From the NCBI GenBank assembly GCA_027405735.1, contig JAPEHQ010000024.1, positions 248,001 to 312,000 of the forward strand: DNA of 64,000 nt. Direction: 5' to 3'. This document shows positions 36,405-49,101 of this stretch, one piece after another. This DNA is from Mucor racemosus (lineage: Eukaryota; Mucoromycota; Mucoromycetes; Mucorales; Mucoraceae). Made by a program: the position numbers and the translations under genes. The first letter of the stretch is position 1, and each line of letters starts with the position of its first letter. The notes beneath the pieces were generated by a model that was not told the DNA's origin, searched no databases, and saw only the letters and a program-made list of their open reading frames with translations.

Positions 36405-38680
36405 ACTAATAAATCGCATAATTTAGTATGCAGAAACCCCTTGAAGCGTTTATTCTTTTTTTTTGGCAATCCGACAAATCATTGTTCAATATGACCGAAT
36501 ATTTTAGAGAATCAGAGAAAGTACAATTGGTAAAAAACTGATACCTAATGTACATCGAGGTCAAGATTGATAAAAGATGCATTCATTATGTAGTGGAAAT
36601 CGCAGCATTTTGATGGATAGAAATTACAGGACCAAGATGTTCTGTTTGCTTCAGGATTTTCAAAAGGGTTTAAAAGCATACTTTATCAAACTTACTTAGA
36701 TGTTAAATACTTATCATATGCTATTAGTATCATCTTGATTTTTATTTAATTGCTGTAATATTAAAAATTAAGCTTTTCGTAGCTTATAACAATGGCAATG
36801 GGATATCTCTAAGTTTAGATTGACATTTATCACAAGGTGTACTAATAATGATACGTTTGATACTACTGTAAATGGAACCGAGCTAATTTAATTTATGGAA
36901 TTTGAATGAAAATGCCCAGGACGCATTTGTAGATACTGAAGTTGATTTTGATGGCGTGTTGAATAAATTGGCTTGGGGCAAAGAGGGCAAAAAGGTGGCA
37001 ATAGTTTCCAGTGATGGCCATGTTTCTGTTTATGATATTATTGGAAAGACAAGATTAAAGCTCAATGTAAATCACCTCTAGTGCAATAATTATAAAGTAA
37101 GGTTATATCATCATCAAATAAACTACCGCACAATATTAAAATGTATAAAGATTTGCAGCAATAAGCTTGAATCAAGTAGATACAGCATCGTAAATTCTTG
37201 AAAAAGTTCTCAAGTATTATAAAATCTCTTATTTTTAAGACTTACAAGGCTTATAAGCGGAATATTAATTTAGAAAATTATTTTTGTCCAGATCATCAAT
37301 TTTGACATTTTTTAATTTTTTTTTTCTGATTTTTCAAATTTAGAGTTAATTATACTACCAATTATCAAAACAAAAAATAGACACATATACAACATTTAGC
37401 GCTCTATTTGCTCAATAAAAAATAGCAAACATTTTTATTACAAAATATTACATGAAAATCCTTTAATCAAAATTCCGTTTTTTGGACAAAAGTACAAATT
37501 TTCATTACTTAACATTTAATATTAAGCTTTTATAAAATGCGTATTAGCTATGGCTACAATTTTCTCTCACAATGTAGTATATTTAAACGTTGATTTTGGT
37601 ATCAGAATTTGATTTTTCTATTTTTTGATCAAAATCATGAGTGTTGGTAAGGATAAAATGAGTTACCAAAAATGTCCGCTACAAAGTCTGAATTTTCAGA
37701 CCGTACGTGGTTAAATATAAGAAAAGGTTAAAAAAAAAAACGCTTTTTTATTTAAAACTTAGATATACTGTACTTTACCATAGTATAATAAGGGACTTAG
37801 CTGTTTTACCAAAACTAATAAGAATTAGACAAGAGTAAAAGGTGGGTTTTATTTAATGTAGGTGACGAGATCATATATATAGAAGAGATTATCAAGTGAT
37901 ACAATAGCTATTAATGGTGTAACAATAACAATATCATAGAATCATAGTGGATAAATGTGTCATATTCCACAGTAGTTATGCTTGAAAACAAATCTTCTTA
38001 CAGCTGACAATAGTAAACTAAAATGGTAAGTTTAAAAATGGTTAATTTGTTTAACTTTTATGTGTGATAAAGTAAATTCATAACTTTAGATTTGGCTGCC
38101 ATATAAATTTAAGCAGTAAGTGTTACTGTATTTAAGTTTATGCTCGTGCAAAAACCATTGTTGCTGTAGGCAATATAGCTATAAACATATTTACAAATAA
38201 TAATAATCGTAAATATATTGACTCTTACATGTATTGCTCTGCATCAACAACCTATTGAATTGTATTGTCTATAATCTGTATTAATAAAAGCAAACGTAAT
38301 TTAAAACCCCTTTCTAGTAAAGAATGCAATGGAATTTTGGGAAATGCACAATGCTCCTGTACAAACCAATCTGTGCCCGATACGATTAGATTATTATGCT
38401 CATGGTCAGATTTTATTATTATACACAAATAGGAATAATGATATGCTTATGAGCAATTTTACTATTATGCACACATGGAATTAATGCCATGCACATGGAC
38501 AGAATTCATAATTCCGTATATACAGGTTCACTAGCTTTGTGCCTATGTGCATCTTGTTATCTTTTTAGCTATATTCAGTGGGTACAACAGCTCAGGCTAT
38601 AGTGTGCAGCCCACCAGGGCACAACTAAACCATCTTGTGCAGCACAGGCCGACCGTGGTGTTGTAATAAATAAATGTCGT
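36405..38680 (+). repeat. Repeat family A, copy 2
   Basis: Collinear with 11040-15470 but without the insertions seen there, so it serves as the empty-site reference for the solo LTR, the hAT-like MITE and other inserts. It carries its own decayed dynein exon. Confidence 0.78.
36844..37050 (+). pseudogene. Captured dynein intermediate-chain WD40 exon, copy 2
   Basis: Paralogue of 11476-11676. NDTFDTTVNGT is followed by a frameshift and stop. In another frame VLNKLAWGKEGKKVAIVSSD and GHVSVYDI are readable. The splice donor seen in the other copies is altered here (GGAAAGAC). Confidence 0.65.
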
Positions 38681-38829
38681 CTTTATATAATTTTTATCAG
38701 AGATTAGTAATTTCTATGAAACAAATTCCATCTCAAAAAACATCTAATTCAATAATATATAAAAATATCAGCCATTTATAAAAACACTACCAATAAAAAT
38801 TACTTACAATTCTGATCTTACCACCATTG

Positions 38830-40056
38830 TTGAGATCATTCTTCATCATCATATAATAACTTCCATGAGCTTCTTCCACTTGCTCTATGCGATGTCAGTA
38901 GTAGGCATACCTCAAAGCGAATAACGATGCTTTGTTACCTGTATGATAGAATAGATTTCAAGATTAAATAACATTATTGTTGTCATCTCTGGCAACCCAA
39001 ACCAAGAATCTGCAATCACAATGCGGCTATTACGAAACCAAGATTTTACCAGGCGCTTTTCAGTTGTTTTCAGCTTATGCATTCCATCATCATCATTATC
39101 ATACTACTCCTTAGGTTTAGGATCAACTACGGGATCTATGCGTACAATGCAAAAAGTGTGGTGGGCAGCCAATGTTTTGACTTTTTGACAGATGACATGT
39201 GGATTTCTTGAGATTTTTTTCAAGTTTTCGGGCATTCCAACACCTAGCCAATAATTTATTAACTCATCAATTACCAAATACCTGCCAGATTCTAAGCAAG
39301 CAGCTGTGTAACTGTTGAATTCGTCAATAGTCGAGCGAATCAGATACAAAGAACCAAGCTGCTGCTTTTCAGCAGAGTGGACTTCAAAACAATGCATGCG
39401 CATAATATCATTGAATTCGTTGAGCGATATATATCTTGAAAAGTTGATGTTCATCATAGAATGACTTGATTCTTGTCTCCAATATATGCCTTACGGTCTG
39501 AATGCTGCTGGAGTACTATCATGACAGTGAGGAGCGCTATCCATATCAGCTACCCATTGAAAGTAAGATCAGGCTAAGAATTTTTAATATTTCTTGCATT
39601 AATGTTGGTATTACCAATATTGATGCGATGAAAGTGGGCGAATGATAAAAAAACAAGAAATATTCCAAAGGGGTTGCTTATTTTGCATTGCATAACATCA
39701 GCTTTGCTTTCTCCTCACCATTTTGATAACTTACATTACAAAGCCTGTTATCAACATAGATTTATCCAGCGCTCCGCTCTTCAGCCGGAGTTGAATCAAT
39801 CTCAACATCTTCTTCTTTCCCTTCCTAAATGGTGGCATCTAAAAGGTCTGTCCTCACTTTCAATGGGTACATTAATAACTTCTGGAGTTATTGTTCTTTT
39901 GGAAACAGAGACTTCCTTAATAGGATCAAGGTACTTGATAGAACCTTGTTTAATAGTCAACGTGATACCAAATACCTCCTCATTCAAGACAACATTATAC
40001 AGAATACTGTTATTGATCTTTGAACGGCCAGTTGTTGTCACTCCCTTGAAGCTCAA
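38830..40056 (-). pseudogene. PiggyBac-like (DDE_Tnp_1_7) transposase remnant
   Basis: On the minus strand, the frame 39457-39104 contains FNSYTAACLESGRYLVIDEL, the first catalytic Asp region of piggyBac-type transposases, then NPHVICQKVKTLAAHHTFCI. Downstream, after stops around 39070-39110, another frame gives VKSWFRNSRIVIADSWFGLP, the second Asp block, and then IYSIIQVTKHRYSL. A further upstream frame (40056-39802) may be the N-terminal part but is not recognisable by itself. Several frame breaks make it non-functional. The family call rests on the two Asp-containing blocks and their order. Confidence 0.6.
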
Positions 40057-40079
40057 AAGGGGTGTATTCTAATTGTACG

Positions 40080-40987
40080 TATCGCATAAGATGTATTCAA
40101 CTTCTATATTGTTGATAAAACGTTTTCTTATTGATAAAAGTACACATTAATAGCGGGTTTACTGTTAGCGGGAGGCATGGCTTCTATATTGCAGTAATTT
40201 ATGATGTTTTTTACTAGAATATAAAATAAAAGCGGTAGAAATACAATTATAATCAGCTAAAGTTTTTATAACAAAAAATTTCTGAAAGTTTAAAATAATT
40301 GAAAAAATATAAGGATATTGATAGTGATTTAGAGAACTTGGATACCATCAGACTTGCATGGATTTATATTAAGAAGTAATCTTCTAGTTTTGAGTACATT
40401 GTTATTGATTTAATATTTTAAGGGTAAATTATGCAGAGCATTAGCCATAAGAGATTGTATGCCAAGTGTGACAATATTGGCCTTTTGGGAAATGGTTGTT
40501 TATTATTGTTATACAGTATCTATTTTATGTAACCTTTAATTAAAGGGTAATTTTTATATCATTATGCTTGAATCTTATTTATATTGATAGTGTAACTTCA
40601 ATAATATTGATGAGTAGTTGACTAAATTGATATCTTTGTTTATTATTATTATTGATTTAGATAGAATCCTGTTTTGATATACAGTCATATGTCATCTGTG
40701 TAATTGAGTGCGCCGTGATCAAGGGTGCTATCATTTACACGACATGTATGGTTCAAAAAGATATTCCATATTTTTTAGCATGCGTTTGTTATTGTATTCA
40801 ATTGAAACGTTTGTTTATTACTGTCGTTCACATTTCAAGTGGTATCATATTTTATGAGCGGCACTTGGAAGTTCAGTTATTTTATTATTATCAAGCGTTT
40901 TTAGTATGTAATTCCATTGCGCAGATTCTCGAATATAAATTGAGGAAATTTTAAAAGTAATTTTCAAATTTTTTTCCATTCAAAAAG
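40080..40987. other. A+T-rich interval, no gene recognised
   Basis: A 79-codon frame at 40715-40954 has no family resemblance. No repeats shared with other parts of the window were noticed. Confidence 0.35.
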
Positions 40988-42420
40988 TTGATTTATTGTC
41001 GACCCATTTGGGCCGACCTAATTCAAACTTGATAATAATTGATTGATTATCTTCTTATAACAACTATCACCGTGTATGATTGGAAATTACTTGGATTAAC
41101 ATTTACCTAGATGTGGTTTGCTTTTTTTGTCTGTTTCTGTGGTTATAAATAGTAGATTATTATATTGTAAAAATTAAAACTCATTATAAAAATACAATTA
41201 TTTTTTCCTCACAAGATAGACCCAACTGAAATCTGCCCCGTCACTTTTGTTTTAGCAAAAAATATTGATTTTTCATCGAGAAAATCAAAATCATAGTTTA
41301 CAGTATGGCTCACAGCTTATTCCAACTGAGTTCCAAAATGGATTTGCAAAACTGATCAAGAAATGATTCAAAAACCAAGTTTGCTTAAAAGCTCATGAAC
41401 TGCAAAATAAGTAGGCTTACCGTATTAAATAGTTTTTGTACAGTTTTAAATTCTGCATCCATTTGAGCAAAGTTCAGATAAATTCTTCATATTGAATGTT
41501 TCATAAAATGCAATTGAAAATTTGGAGGTTTTTTGAAGATACACGTCGCTTTTTATAAAAACATTTTAAATATAAGTAATGGAGATAGTGCGCAAAACAA
41601 TTATCTATCGATCTAGCCATTACTGAACCTTGCATATGCATTTGTCGTAGAGAAACCAAATTTTTTGTCCAAATTTTTTTCAAATTCAGAATTTGGGATA
41701 AGGGTCTATAAGGGAAAAATTGAAGCTAGAAACAAAGGTATCTCTTTTGGCACATTTTTGAGGATATCTCCGCGAAAAATCAATATTTTGAAAAAAACTC
41801 AATTGGATCCAAGGGAGCTCAATGAGATTGATGACATGAATGTAAAAAAAATGGCACTTAATTTAATGGATATTTTGTAATTTACTACAAAAATGTTAAA
41901 AAAATGAAAAAAAAATAAAAGTGCTCAGAATTTTTTTATACCAAAATATGTTATAGAGTACTTTAAAACAAGTAAGTTTTGTTATTAGAGATTGTTAGCA
42001 TAGCTTAATGTTTTGTGAAGATATGGAGCCCCAAAAGATTTAATCCTTAGCAGTGGAGTACCTGTAAAAACCTGAAACATTAGCATTAGAAAAGCTATAC
42101 CAGCTGCAAAAAATAGGATATTTCCGGATGCTTATTTTTGGATTAATGTTGAATATCTCAGGTACATTTACATATAATTTTTTCTTAGTGTTATTTAGTG
42201 AAAAAAAAAGTAGAGCAGGGATGAAAAGTGAGACCTAGTTTTCAAAGAAAAAGCAGTGAATTCTACGTGTTTTTGAGCCTTTCATGAGATATAGAATAGA
42301 TTTAGGAATGGGTAGCATAGCGTGGCTACTTCATATCTATTTAGCAGTGTCTAACGTATATCTTAAAAAGTATTTATTTTGAGGTCAGTTATAGAAAAGA
42401 GGACACGCTCCGATTTTGAA
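40988..42420 (+). repeat. Repeat family B, copy 4 (right arm of the inverted pair)
   Basis: Inverse partner of 31655-33096 up to about 42228. Beyond this the two diverge and it matches copy 1 instead (shared TTTAGGAATRGGTAG-like stretch), showing mosaic ends. Confidence 0.82.
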
Positions 42421-42749
42421 AATTGAAAATTACAACCGTATCACTAAATAAAGTTTTACCCTGTTGGGAGTTATACTACTCTTTGTATGTCTCAAACTTT
42501 AGATTCAAGCCAAAGTATGCCCAATTTCAGCATTTTTGATTAGCTGAATGATCAAGCTTGAAGCTTATTTGCTTAATTAAATCAAAATAAATCTGTTTCT
42601 TAAATCGAGTTGTTAATAATTCAACATTTTGTTCGCGAATACGGGTTTCAATCAATGAAAGTGCGAGTGCATATAAATAAATATTGTGTTTATTTTAAAT
42701 GCATTGCAAAGAGGTATCATCGAGAGTGAATATATATATATACAGATTA

Positions 42750-43021
42750 TTAACTCGAGTTATTTTCAGTTTTGTTTTTATTCAATACAGAATGAGCAGA
42801 CATGAATCTATAGATTTGCATTAGTATTTCGAATAATAAAAATAGCTCAGCACATACAATGATGAGTGCAAGGTGCCTAATTGTCGAATACTTGGTATTT
42901 GTTCAAGCGTGGTTTTCATATTTCCTTCCAATTTCTTCATATTTTGTTCAAGCTTACTCAATTCCATTTGTAGCTTGTCATAGTGCTTTTTATTTGATTT
43001 GTAAACAGTTGAATTTTCCAT
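42750..43021 (-). CDS. HSK3: DASH/Dam1 complex subunit Hsk3
   Basis: Very small kinetochore protein. The DASH ring couples kinetochores to microtubules and is specific to fungi and some other eukaryotes. Exons 42858-43021 and 42750-42807 join in phase to 73 residues, close to yeast Hsk3 (about 70). The first 45 residues form a coiled coil (LQMELSKLEQNMKKLEGNMK). The diagnostic C-terminal motif is IRQLGTLHSSLFMSAHSVL, which spans the intron: exon 1 ends in HSSL and exon 2 starts FMSAH. It is divergent from the RPA-interacting-protein gene, with 137 bp between start codons. The gene is easy to miss because exon 2 has only 58 coding bases. Confidence 0.85.
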
Positions 43022-43158
43022 ATTTTTAGTACGAAAAAATAATAAACGGAACAAAACTTTTTGATTTTACCATTTAAATTTGATAACGCGTCGGGACATG
43101 TTGGGTGCAAGTCCTTTTTCGTCTCTTCAGCATACCCATCAATTTATTTTTTATTATA

Positions 43159-43793
43159 ATGAAATCTGCTCGAAGATCAATAAAAGACACATCAGATAAT
43201 AAGAGTCGATGGCGTGATAAATTCAAACAACAATGCAATGATAGAATAAAGCATGCTCGACAAGAAAAGATTGATAAAATTAGAGAAGATCAGGTAAAAT
43301 TTAGCCTTTTTTTTTTCTACAATATAAAATAGTGTCTCAAATGCTCTTTTACAAGTTGATGCATAAAATATTAGAACAAGAATGGGATATATTCAAAAGA
43401 GAAAATGAAATTGCAATGCGAAACGAAGGAATTGACGACATTGATAATTTAATAGAAGAGAGTATACTAAAAGTGGATGAGGAGGCAGAGATGTATTCAA
43501 AAGAAATGGAGGAGGGTTTAGGCCAAGCATTGGACGAATATCAAGCAATTATATGTGTAAATTGTCAAAAGGCAAAGATTATTTCATCTGAAGTAAAGGG
43601 TGTTCAAGTGTTAGCATGTCCTAATTGTGGATTTTATGCAACAGAAATGTGTTTAAATACAGTTTTGGAGTCTAGTAAAATGCATTCGATGCATTGCCAC
43701 GGCATGATTTCTTATTCTTTGGAACCTGGTACTGACGATTCAATCATTTCTGCTTGTAATACATGCGATCTTTGGGATATGTTTAATATGTAA
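43159..43793 (+). CDS. RPA-interacting protein (RIP/RPAIN family)
   Basis: In animals the family binds replication protein A and carries it into the nucleus. Exons 43159-43293 and 43356-43793 give 190 residues. The N-terminal basic segment (RSIKDTSDNKSRWRDKFKQQ) is the importin-binding region. The middle is an acidic helix (IDDIDNLIEESILKVDEEAE). The C-terminus has a zinc-binding block with CVNCQKAK, LACPNCGFYA, HSMHCHG and CNTCDLWDMF. The splice acceptor is the AAG at 43353-43355, chosen because the earlier TAG at 43331 leads to a stop. The shared promoter with HSK3 is only 137 bp. Role in this organism is inferred from the family. Confidence 0.88.
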
Positions 43794-43964
43794 ATAGTAA
43801 AATAAACGCTTGTCGACATTATGCTCTGTGCATCCTTGTGACTGATAGCATCGCTTGATAAATAGGGCCCCATTTGGGTCACAATATAATATATATAAAT
43901 CTAACACACATTTAAAACAATAAAACACAACATTTTTCTTTGGGAAATACTTTTTGTAATTGAT

Positions 43965-46488
43965 ATGAAAGAAAGCATCTTTTCCTCTTGTGAGAAATAT
44001 TTGTTTAGATCATTGGATTCTATCAGAGTAAATTGCGTAATTATTGAAGCAAATTTTAATATGGCTCAAATCTTTCATTATTCCGTATATAGGAGCGTCC
44101 ATTGGGAAACGCTAATACTTATGATAGCTCATTACTGACCACATTACTAAATAATGATCCAGCAAGTGAAGATTTGATTCTAGATTCTTTTAACAAACTC
44201 GTTGATTCACTTAGGTTCGCAAAGAATGCCGTAAGCGCGAAAATAAATGAAAGTCTAATGCCTTTTACTAACATCTAAACAGGATTTTTTAGGAACCTCT
44301 GGATTTTCAGTTATGCAAGGTTTATTACCATTTATAAACAGCAGTAATGAGGATATCCAAGCATCTGCATACATTTCTTTGCAATGTCTTTCTGATTATT
44401 TAGATCAAGATGAACTAGTTGAAAGCATGATGGATCAGTTAATTTGTATTGATTGGGAGATCGAAGATCTTGACACTTATTACAAAACTGCTCGTCTTTC
44501 AGCTGTTTATGTCGAATTGTTTGGTAGAGGTTTAGAGAGAATGACTAAACCAAGGGATTGGATGCTTTTCCTACCTTTTCTTTCAAACTATTTGGTCAAA
44601 ATCATAACAGCCATCGAGCCAATCTTGGTTGAAAATTCATTATTTGGATCCTCTAATCAGCCTTCTCTTTGGGATACAATTATCATATTGATCACCAACA
44701 ATTGTCTTGATTTGATAGAGTTTATTCATTTAAAAACTGTAGCACAAGATCCTTCGGCATTCCCTGTACGGTTTGTAATGTTGTATGCTTTTATTAAGTT
44801 ATTAATGTAGATCTTTTAGTTGGATTCAACAAACATTGGAAAAGAAAATGGAGATACAAAAAGACGATATCTTGCTTATTATCTCTTGAATTTGTTGTTT
44901 GAAAAGATTGTTGCTCATTTTGATATGCAGTTATCAGAAACTTATTTTAAAATGTACAATCCTGTATATGCATCGAGAATTAAAATACACAGAGCAGGTA
45001 CTACAGCAAAAGTAAATGCTGAAGATGCTACGTATAAACCAATGTTTGATATTGTACATCGTACTATGGTACGTTCGTGTTGTTTATCTATTAGAATATA
45101 CATTGATCTTTCATTTGTATAGGAATTAACATTGAAATATGGTCTTTCTTTTGATAAAATGCATCAATTACAAACATCTATTGTTAACAATTCAGATGCA
45201 AATATCTCTGCGGGTAAACCACTATCCAAAGCTGATATTAGGCAAATTCTCTAACCGTTTCTTCATATACAGAGGATGAAATGATGGAGAATGACAGACA
45301 AATGATTAATGCTAGATTATACCCATTGAGTTATAATGGAATTGCCATCTTGCTCAGTTTATCGTTATACGACAAGGCCATTTACCTCAAAATATCTTTG
45401 AAAACATCTATGGGACTCTTTGATAATGCCACTGATGTTTACAAAATGGCTCAAAAGTACATTGGCATTGCGTTGAATCTAGTAACAAGGTAGATATTGT
45501 ATAGCTATTGTATTCATGTCATAAATATTCAAGATATGCTTGCAAATAGATGCTCAGATCATGTCTGCCAAACTGACAAAGGTGTATTTGTAATGCTTTA
45601 TATGGCAGAAAATATCAAAGACGTAGTAGTTTCCTTGAATGATTTAGAAAAGATGATACCTGGCCCTTGCGGTAATGAAGATGCTTTTCCTGCTTCCCGT
45701 ATTATTGAGGTATAATCTGACCATTTGTATATTGTAAAGATATATATTAAAAGCGTAATATAGATAATTACTACAGTAGCTTCTACTTGTCCTGATTCTA
45801 CCATTCGATTTGTTACATATAAACTCATTGAAAAGTTCATCAATTATGGTAACGAAGAAGCTCAACTGTTTTTATTTGAAGAATTGCTAGTGAGATGTCC
45901 ATTCCCATCAATGAAAGTAGCAGCTATTGGACTCTTAAAAGATCATGTTTGTAAGATTTTAGATGAAAACAAAGTACGTAAACTGTAGAATCATTTTATA
46001 AATGTATTTTTAACCTGTTTTTATCAAAGCTTCCTTCCGTATTTGCAAGTCCTGTGCTTGTTACAGAGTTTGTTCCCCTTATTTTGCAGTACAAAGAAGA
46101 GTGGGAAACGAATCAATCGAAATTTTGGGATGATTATAGCTATATTATGCAAGCTCTTGGCTTTTATCGAACATTGTATCAAAAAGATATATATCATAAA
46201 TATGTAAATTTGATATTTTTGTATAGAACTGTTCATTTATTGACCTCTTTTATATAATAGACTGCCATTTGGGATACAATTGATGCTGTAAATAGCACTT
46301 ATTTTGACCCGCTATCAAAATTACTTGGTAAAATAGATACAAAGGTTTGTATATATCTTTACCTTAGAATATCAAACCATCTCATTTTGAATTTTTTTTT
46401 ATAGAATTTGAGCGAAGAAATGCAAATTGAGACGATGGAGCATCAAATTAAGCTTATGCAGAGTGATATATTACAGCAGCGTTACTAA
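43965..46488 (+). CDS. YAP-binding/ALF4/glomulin family protein
   Basis: Eleven exons: 43965-44027, 44093-44230, 44283-44774, 44820-45068, 45123-45213, 45273-45489, 45550-45709, 45764-45973, 46030-46203, 46261-46344 and 46405-46488. They join to 1962 nt and 653 residues with every phase consistent. The protein is helical throughout, as in HEAT-like glomulin, a cullin-RING ubiquitin-ligase inhibitor in animals; fungal relatives include Ybp1/Ybp2. Best landmarks are the C-terminal ASTCPDSTIRFVTYKLIEKF and LLVRCPFPSMKVAAIGLLKD segments, where the family's conserved Cys-Pro and Leu-Lys-Asp blocks fall, and an N-terminal FLGTSGFSVMQGLLPF. A CTAAC branch point and CAG acceptor at 45252-45272 explain what at first looks like a frameshift. 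Family assignment is from pattern only. Confidence 0.7.
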
Positions 46489-46605
46489 ATCAAGCGATAC
46501 CTACTAATAATCAAATACAACTACTTTTTACGCAGACTTTGAATTCATAGATACAGACTTAAGAATGATGGGGTATTAAAAATTATGAGGGGGTATTGTC
46601 ATCGA

Positions 46606-47865
46606 TCATGAGGAGGTTTCTTTTGCATTTTTAATACTCTATAGACAAATTTAATGCTTTCAATATAAAATCCCACAACCATATTGAAAAGTATACCTTT
46701 TTCATTAATTGGATATCACAAGAGATATTATTTTTATCGGCCGGTTCTTCTAAAGGACTACCTCTAAGATGTCTTTTATGTTGCAATTGCTTGACCTTTA
46801 AATCCTTTTGTCGATTATATATGGCTTGCAATTTAGCTACTTTCTTTCCGAGATGTATTTTTTTAGTTGGAGATATATCTTCTTTAGGAGAAAGAGCAAG
46901 CCCTTTCTTGTTTTTCTTCTTCCTGCTGCTATCTGCATTGATTACTTTATTTGCAAATTCAATTGTTGCTTGAATATCGGTCATGACAAGTGATCTTTCA
47001 TATTCGGCTTCTTTGTCAATTGCTGCTACATGATACTGATAAAGTGCTTCTATTTCTTTAAGCCTTTCATTCTTTATTTTTTTAGAGACTTTGTCTTGTC
47101 TTATGATTGATTTGTGCGTTTCTAAACAATTTTCAAGCAATTACACCGATTTAGAACCAACAGGATATGAAATGTTGGGTGCATGAAATACTTTACCATT
47201 CTCGATTGTTGCCATTTCTTTTTGTAACAATAACAATTTTTCACTAAATATACTATGTAGATTATACAGAAAATGAGCATCTACGATGTAGTTTATTCAT
47301 TTTGCTTACCAATTTTTATAGTCTGCTAATTCTGTCACAATTTCATTGATTCTATCATTTATTAAATCTACTGCGGTTTTTTCTTCTTTTTCAATATTAT
47401 CTATGATTCATATCATGAATATTGAGAATACTTTCCATACAAAAACAGCAAATGAATTTTACCAGAGCTGGTATCAGATAAATGCTTTATATCTTTAATC
47501 AATGGCGATATTTTTTGTTTTGGTTTTGCATGATTTTTTCCCTTGTTTTCAATGTCATCTGTTTATATAAAATAGATGTTTAGGATTATTTCTTCAGAGT
47601 TTATTAAATAATTTTTACCAAACACAATTTCAGATATATTTCCAATGCCTTTAGTTGCTATTTCTATTTTTTGTTTTGGTATTTTATGCATTTTTTTGTC
47701 TGTATGGGTTGCAAATGTGTCTGGATTTGTTGCTATGGATGGCGTATAAATAGGTAAAGCATAATCTAAATTCGTCGTTTTCTTAAAATCATATACAACA
47801 AGATCTGGGTTTCTCAAAGAAGGATCGATGATCGCCCAAGAAGAATTATTATTAGATGAATTCAT
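46606..47865 (-). pseudogene. Lys-rich coiled-coil protein with an in-frame stop
   Basis: Minus-strand exons 47619-47865, 47463-47558, 47310-47400, 46697-47243 and 46606-46638 join in phase to 1014 nt. Within exon 4 one TAA (47141-47143) interrupts the frame after ISYPVGSKSV. The same frame goes on as LLENCLETHKSIIRQDKVSK with good coding character. A single C-to-T change (CAA to TAA) would explain it. The second half has a long charged helix (KIKNERLKEIEALYQYHV) and a basic stretch (SSRKKKNKKG), with an SP-rich phosphorylation-like segment (LSPKEDISPTKK). No family was recognised. A split into two genes, or stop readthrough, cannot be excluded. Confidence 0.55.
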
Positions 47866-48056
47866 CAAATTATAGAGGAATGTGTATATCAAAAGAAGGA
47901 CAAAAAAGGGTCGACATTGATTGTTTGTGTACCTTTATAAGCTACAAATCTGGATCCAATTCAAGTAGAGCGAACAGTGAGTCACTTTTTTTCAGCATCT
48001 TTTAGCTTTGCCTTGAACACTTTTTATCTACGCATTTTTTTATTAAACCATTAGAA

Positions 48057-48883
48057 ATGAGTGCAACTAAAGAATTACCCAAACTTGGTAAATTATTAGA
48101 GGGATAGAAAAAGGAAAACGTATTTTAATAAAGACTGTGTTTAGTTTTTGTTACTGGAAACAAGAATAAGCTTAGCGAAGTTCAAGCCATCTTGAATGGT
48201 GTCATTGATGTAGAATCCCACAAGGTTGATTGTAAGTAAACCATGATATTATGAATGATAATAACCTAATCATTCATTCTATATGAAGTGCCTGAACTTC
48301 AAGGTGAAACTGAAGAAATCGCAAAGCAAAAATCCAAGCTTGCCGCCGAAATTGTAAGGAACAAAAAGTTTATTTGTGATTTTTTGTATAAAAAACTTAT
48401 TCAGATGTTGTCTCATTAGCTTAATGGCCCTTGTATCACAGAAGACACAGCTTTATGTTTCAATGCCATGAACGGACTTCCCGGACCTTATATGTAAGAT
48501 TACGCATAGAACCTTCCATAATATACATAGTATTCATTGTTTCCAATACAGCAAATGGTTCCAAGATTCCCTTGGTCATGTCGGTATTAACAAAATGCTG
48601 GATGGATTTGATGATAGATCAGCTTATGCACTTTGTACATTTGGTTATTGCGAAGGACCTGGACATGAGCCCATTATCTTTGAGGGCAGAACCAATGTAA
48701 GTTTTTGTATTATGTATACATTCATATACTAAATCAATACCATAAATTAGGGCAAAATTGTGGCAGCACGTGGTCCCGGTACCTTTGGTTGGGATGCCAT
48801 TTTCCAACCTGATGGCTTTGAAGAAACGTAAGTTTTTTTTTTATTATAAACAATTTAAACATATATGGAAAAAAACTAAAAAA

Positions 48884-48934
<51 letters not shown>

Positions 48935-49047
48935 GTAGTTATGCACAATTGGATAAAGGAATTAAAAACGGTATTTCTCATCGTGGAAAGGCTTTAGATG
49001 TCTTGAAGAAATATTTCGAAGATAGAGAGCAACAACAAAAAGCTTAG
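48057..49047 (+). CDS. HAM1: Inosine triphosphate pyrophosphatase (HAM1 family)
   Basis: Hydrolyses ITP, dITP and XTP to the monophosphates, keeping deaminated purines out of DNA and RNA; a cytosolic dimer. Seven exons, 48057-48087, 48145-48231, 48289-48353, 48420-48493, 48552-48696, 48751-48827 and 48939-49047, give 588 nt and 195 residues, the normal length. Motifs: [16 protein letters not shown] (the nucleotide-binding TGNxxK near the N-terminus), [59 protein letters not shown] and the C-terminal ISHRGKAL. Intron 6 contains a run of 47 A. Compared with human ITPA the third block begins LNGPCITED, so the Gly-Gly pair before the Pro is reduced. No lesion. Confidence 0.96.
48886..48932. repeat. 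Poly(A) run in HAM1 intron 6
   Basis: 47 consecutive A just upstream of the TGTAG acceptor (48934-48938). It replaces the usual polypyrimidine tract. Confidence 0.9.
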
Positions 49048-49101
49048 ATTTATTATTATTAAAGATGTTTAGTATTAATAGTGTATCACATGTTTTGATT
49101 T

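Noticed and set aside
39674..40072. 132-codon plus-strand frame
   Set aside because: Antisense to the piggyBac-like remnant; no family features.
45123..45489. Apparent frameshift in the glomulin-family gene
   Set aside because: A normal 59-nt intron (45214-45272) with CTAAC branch point restores the frame.
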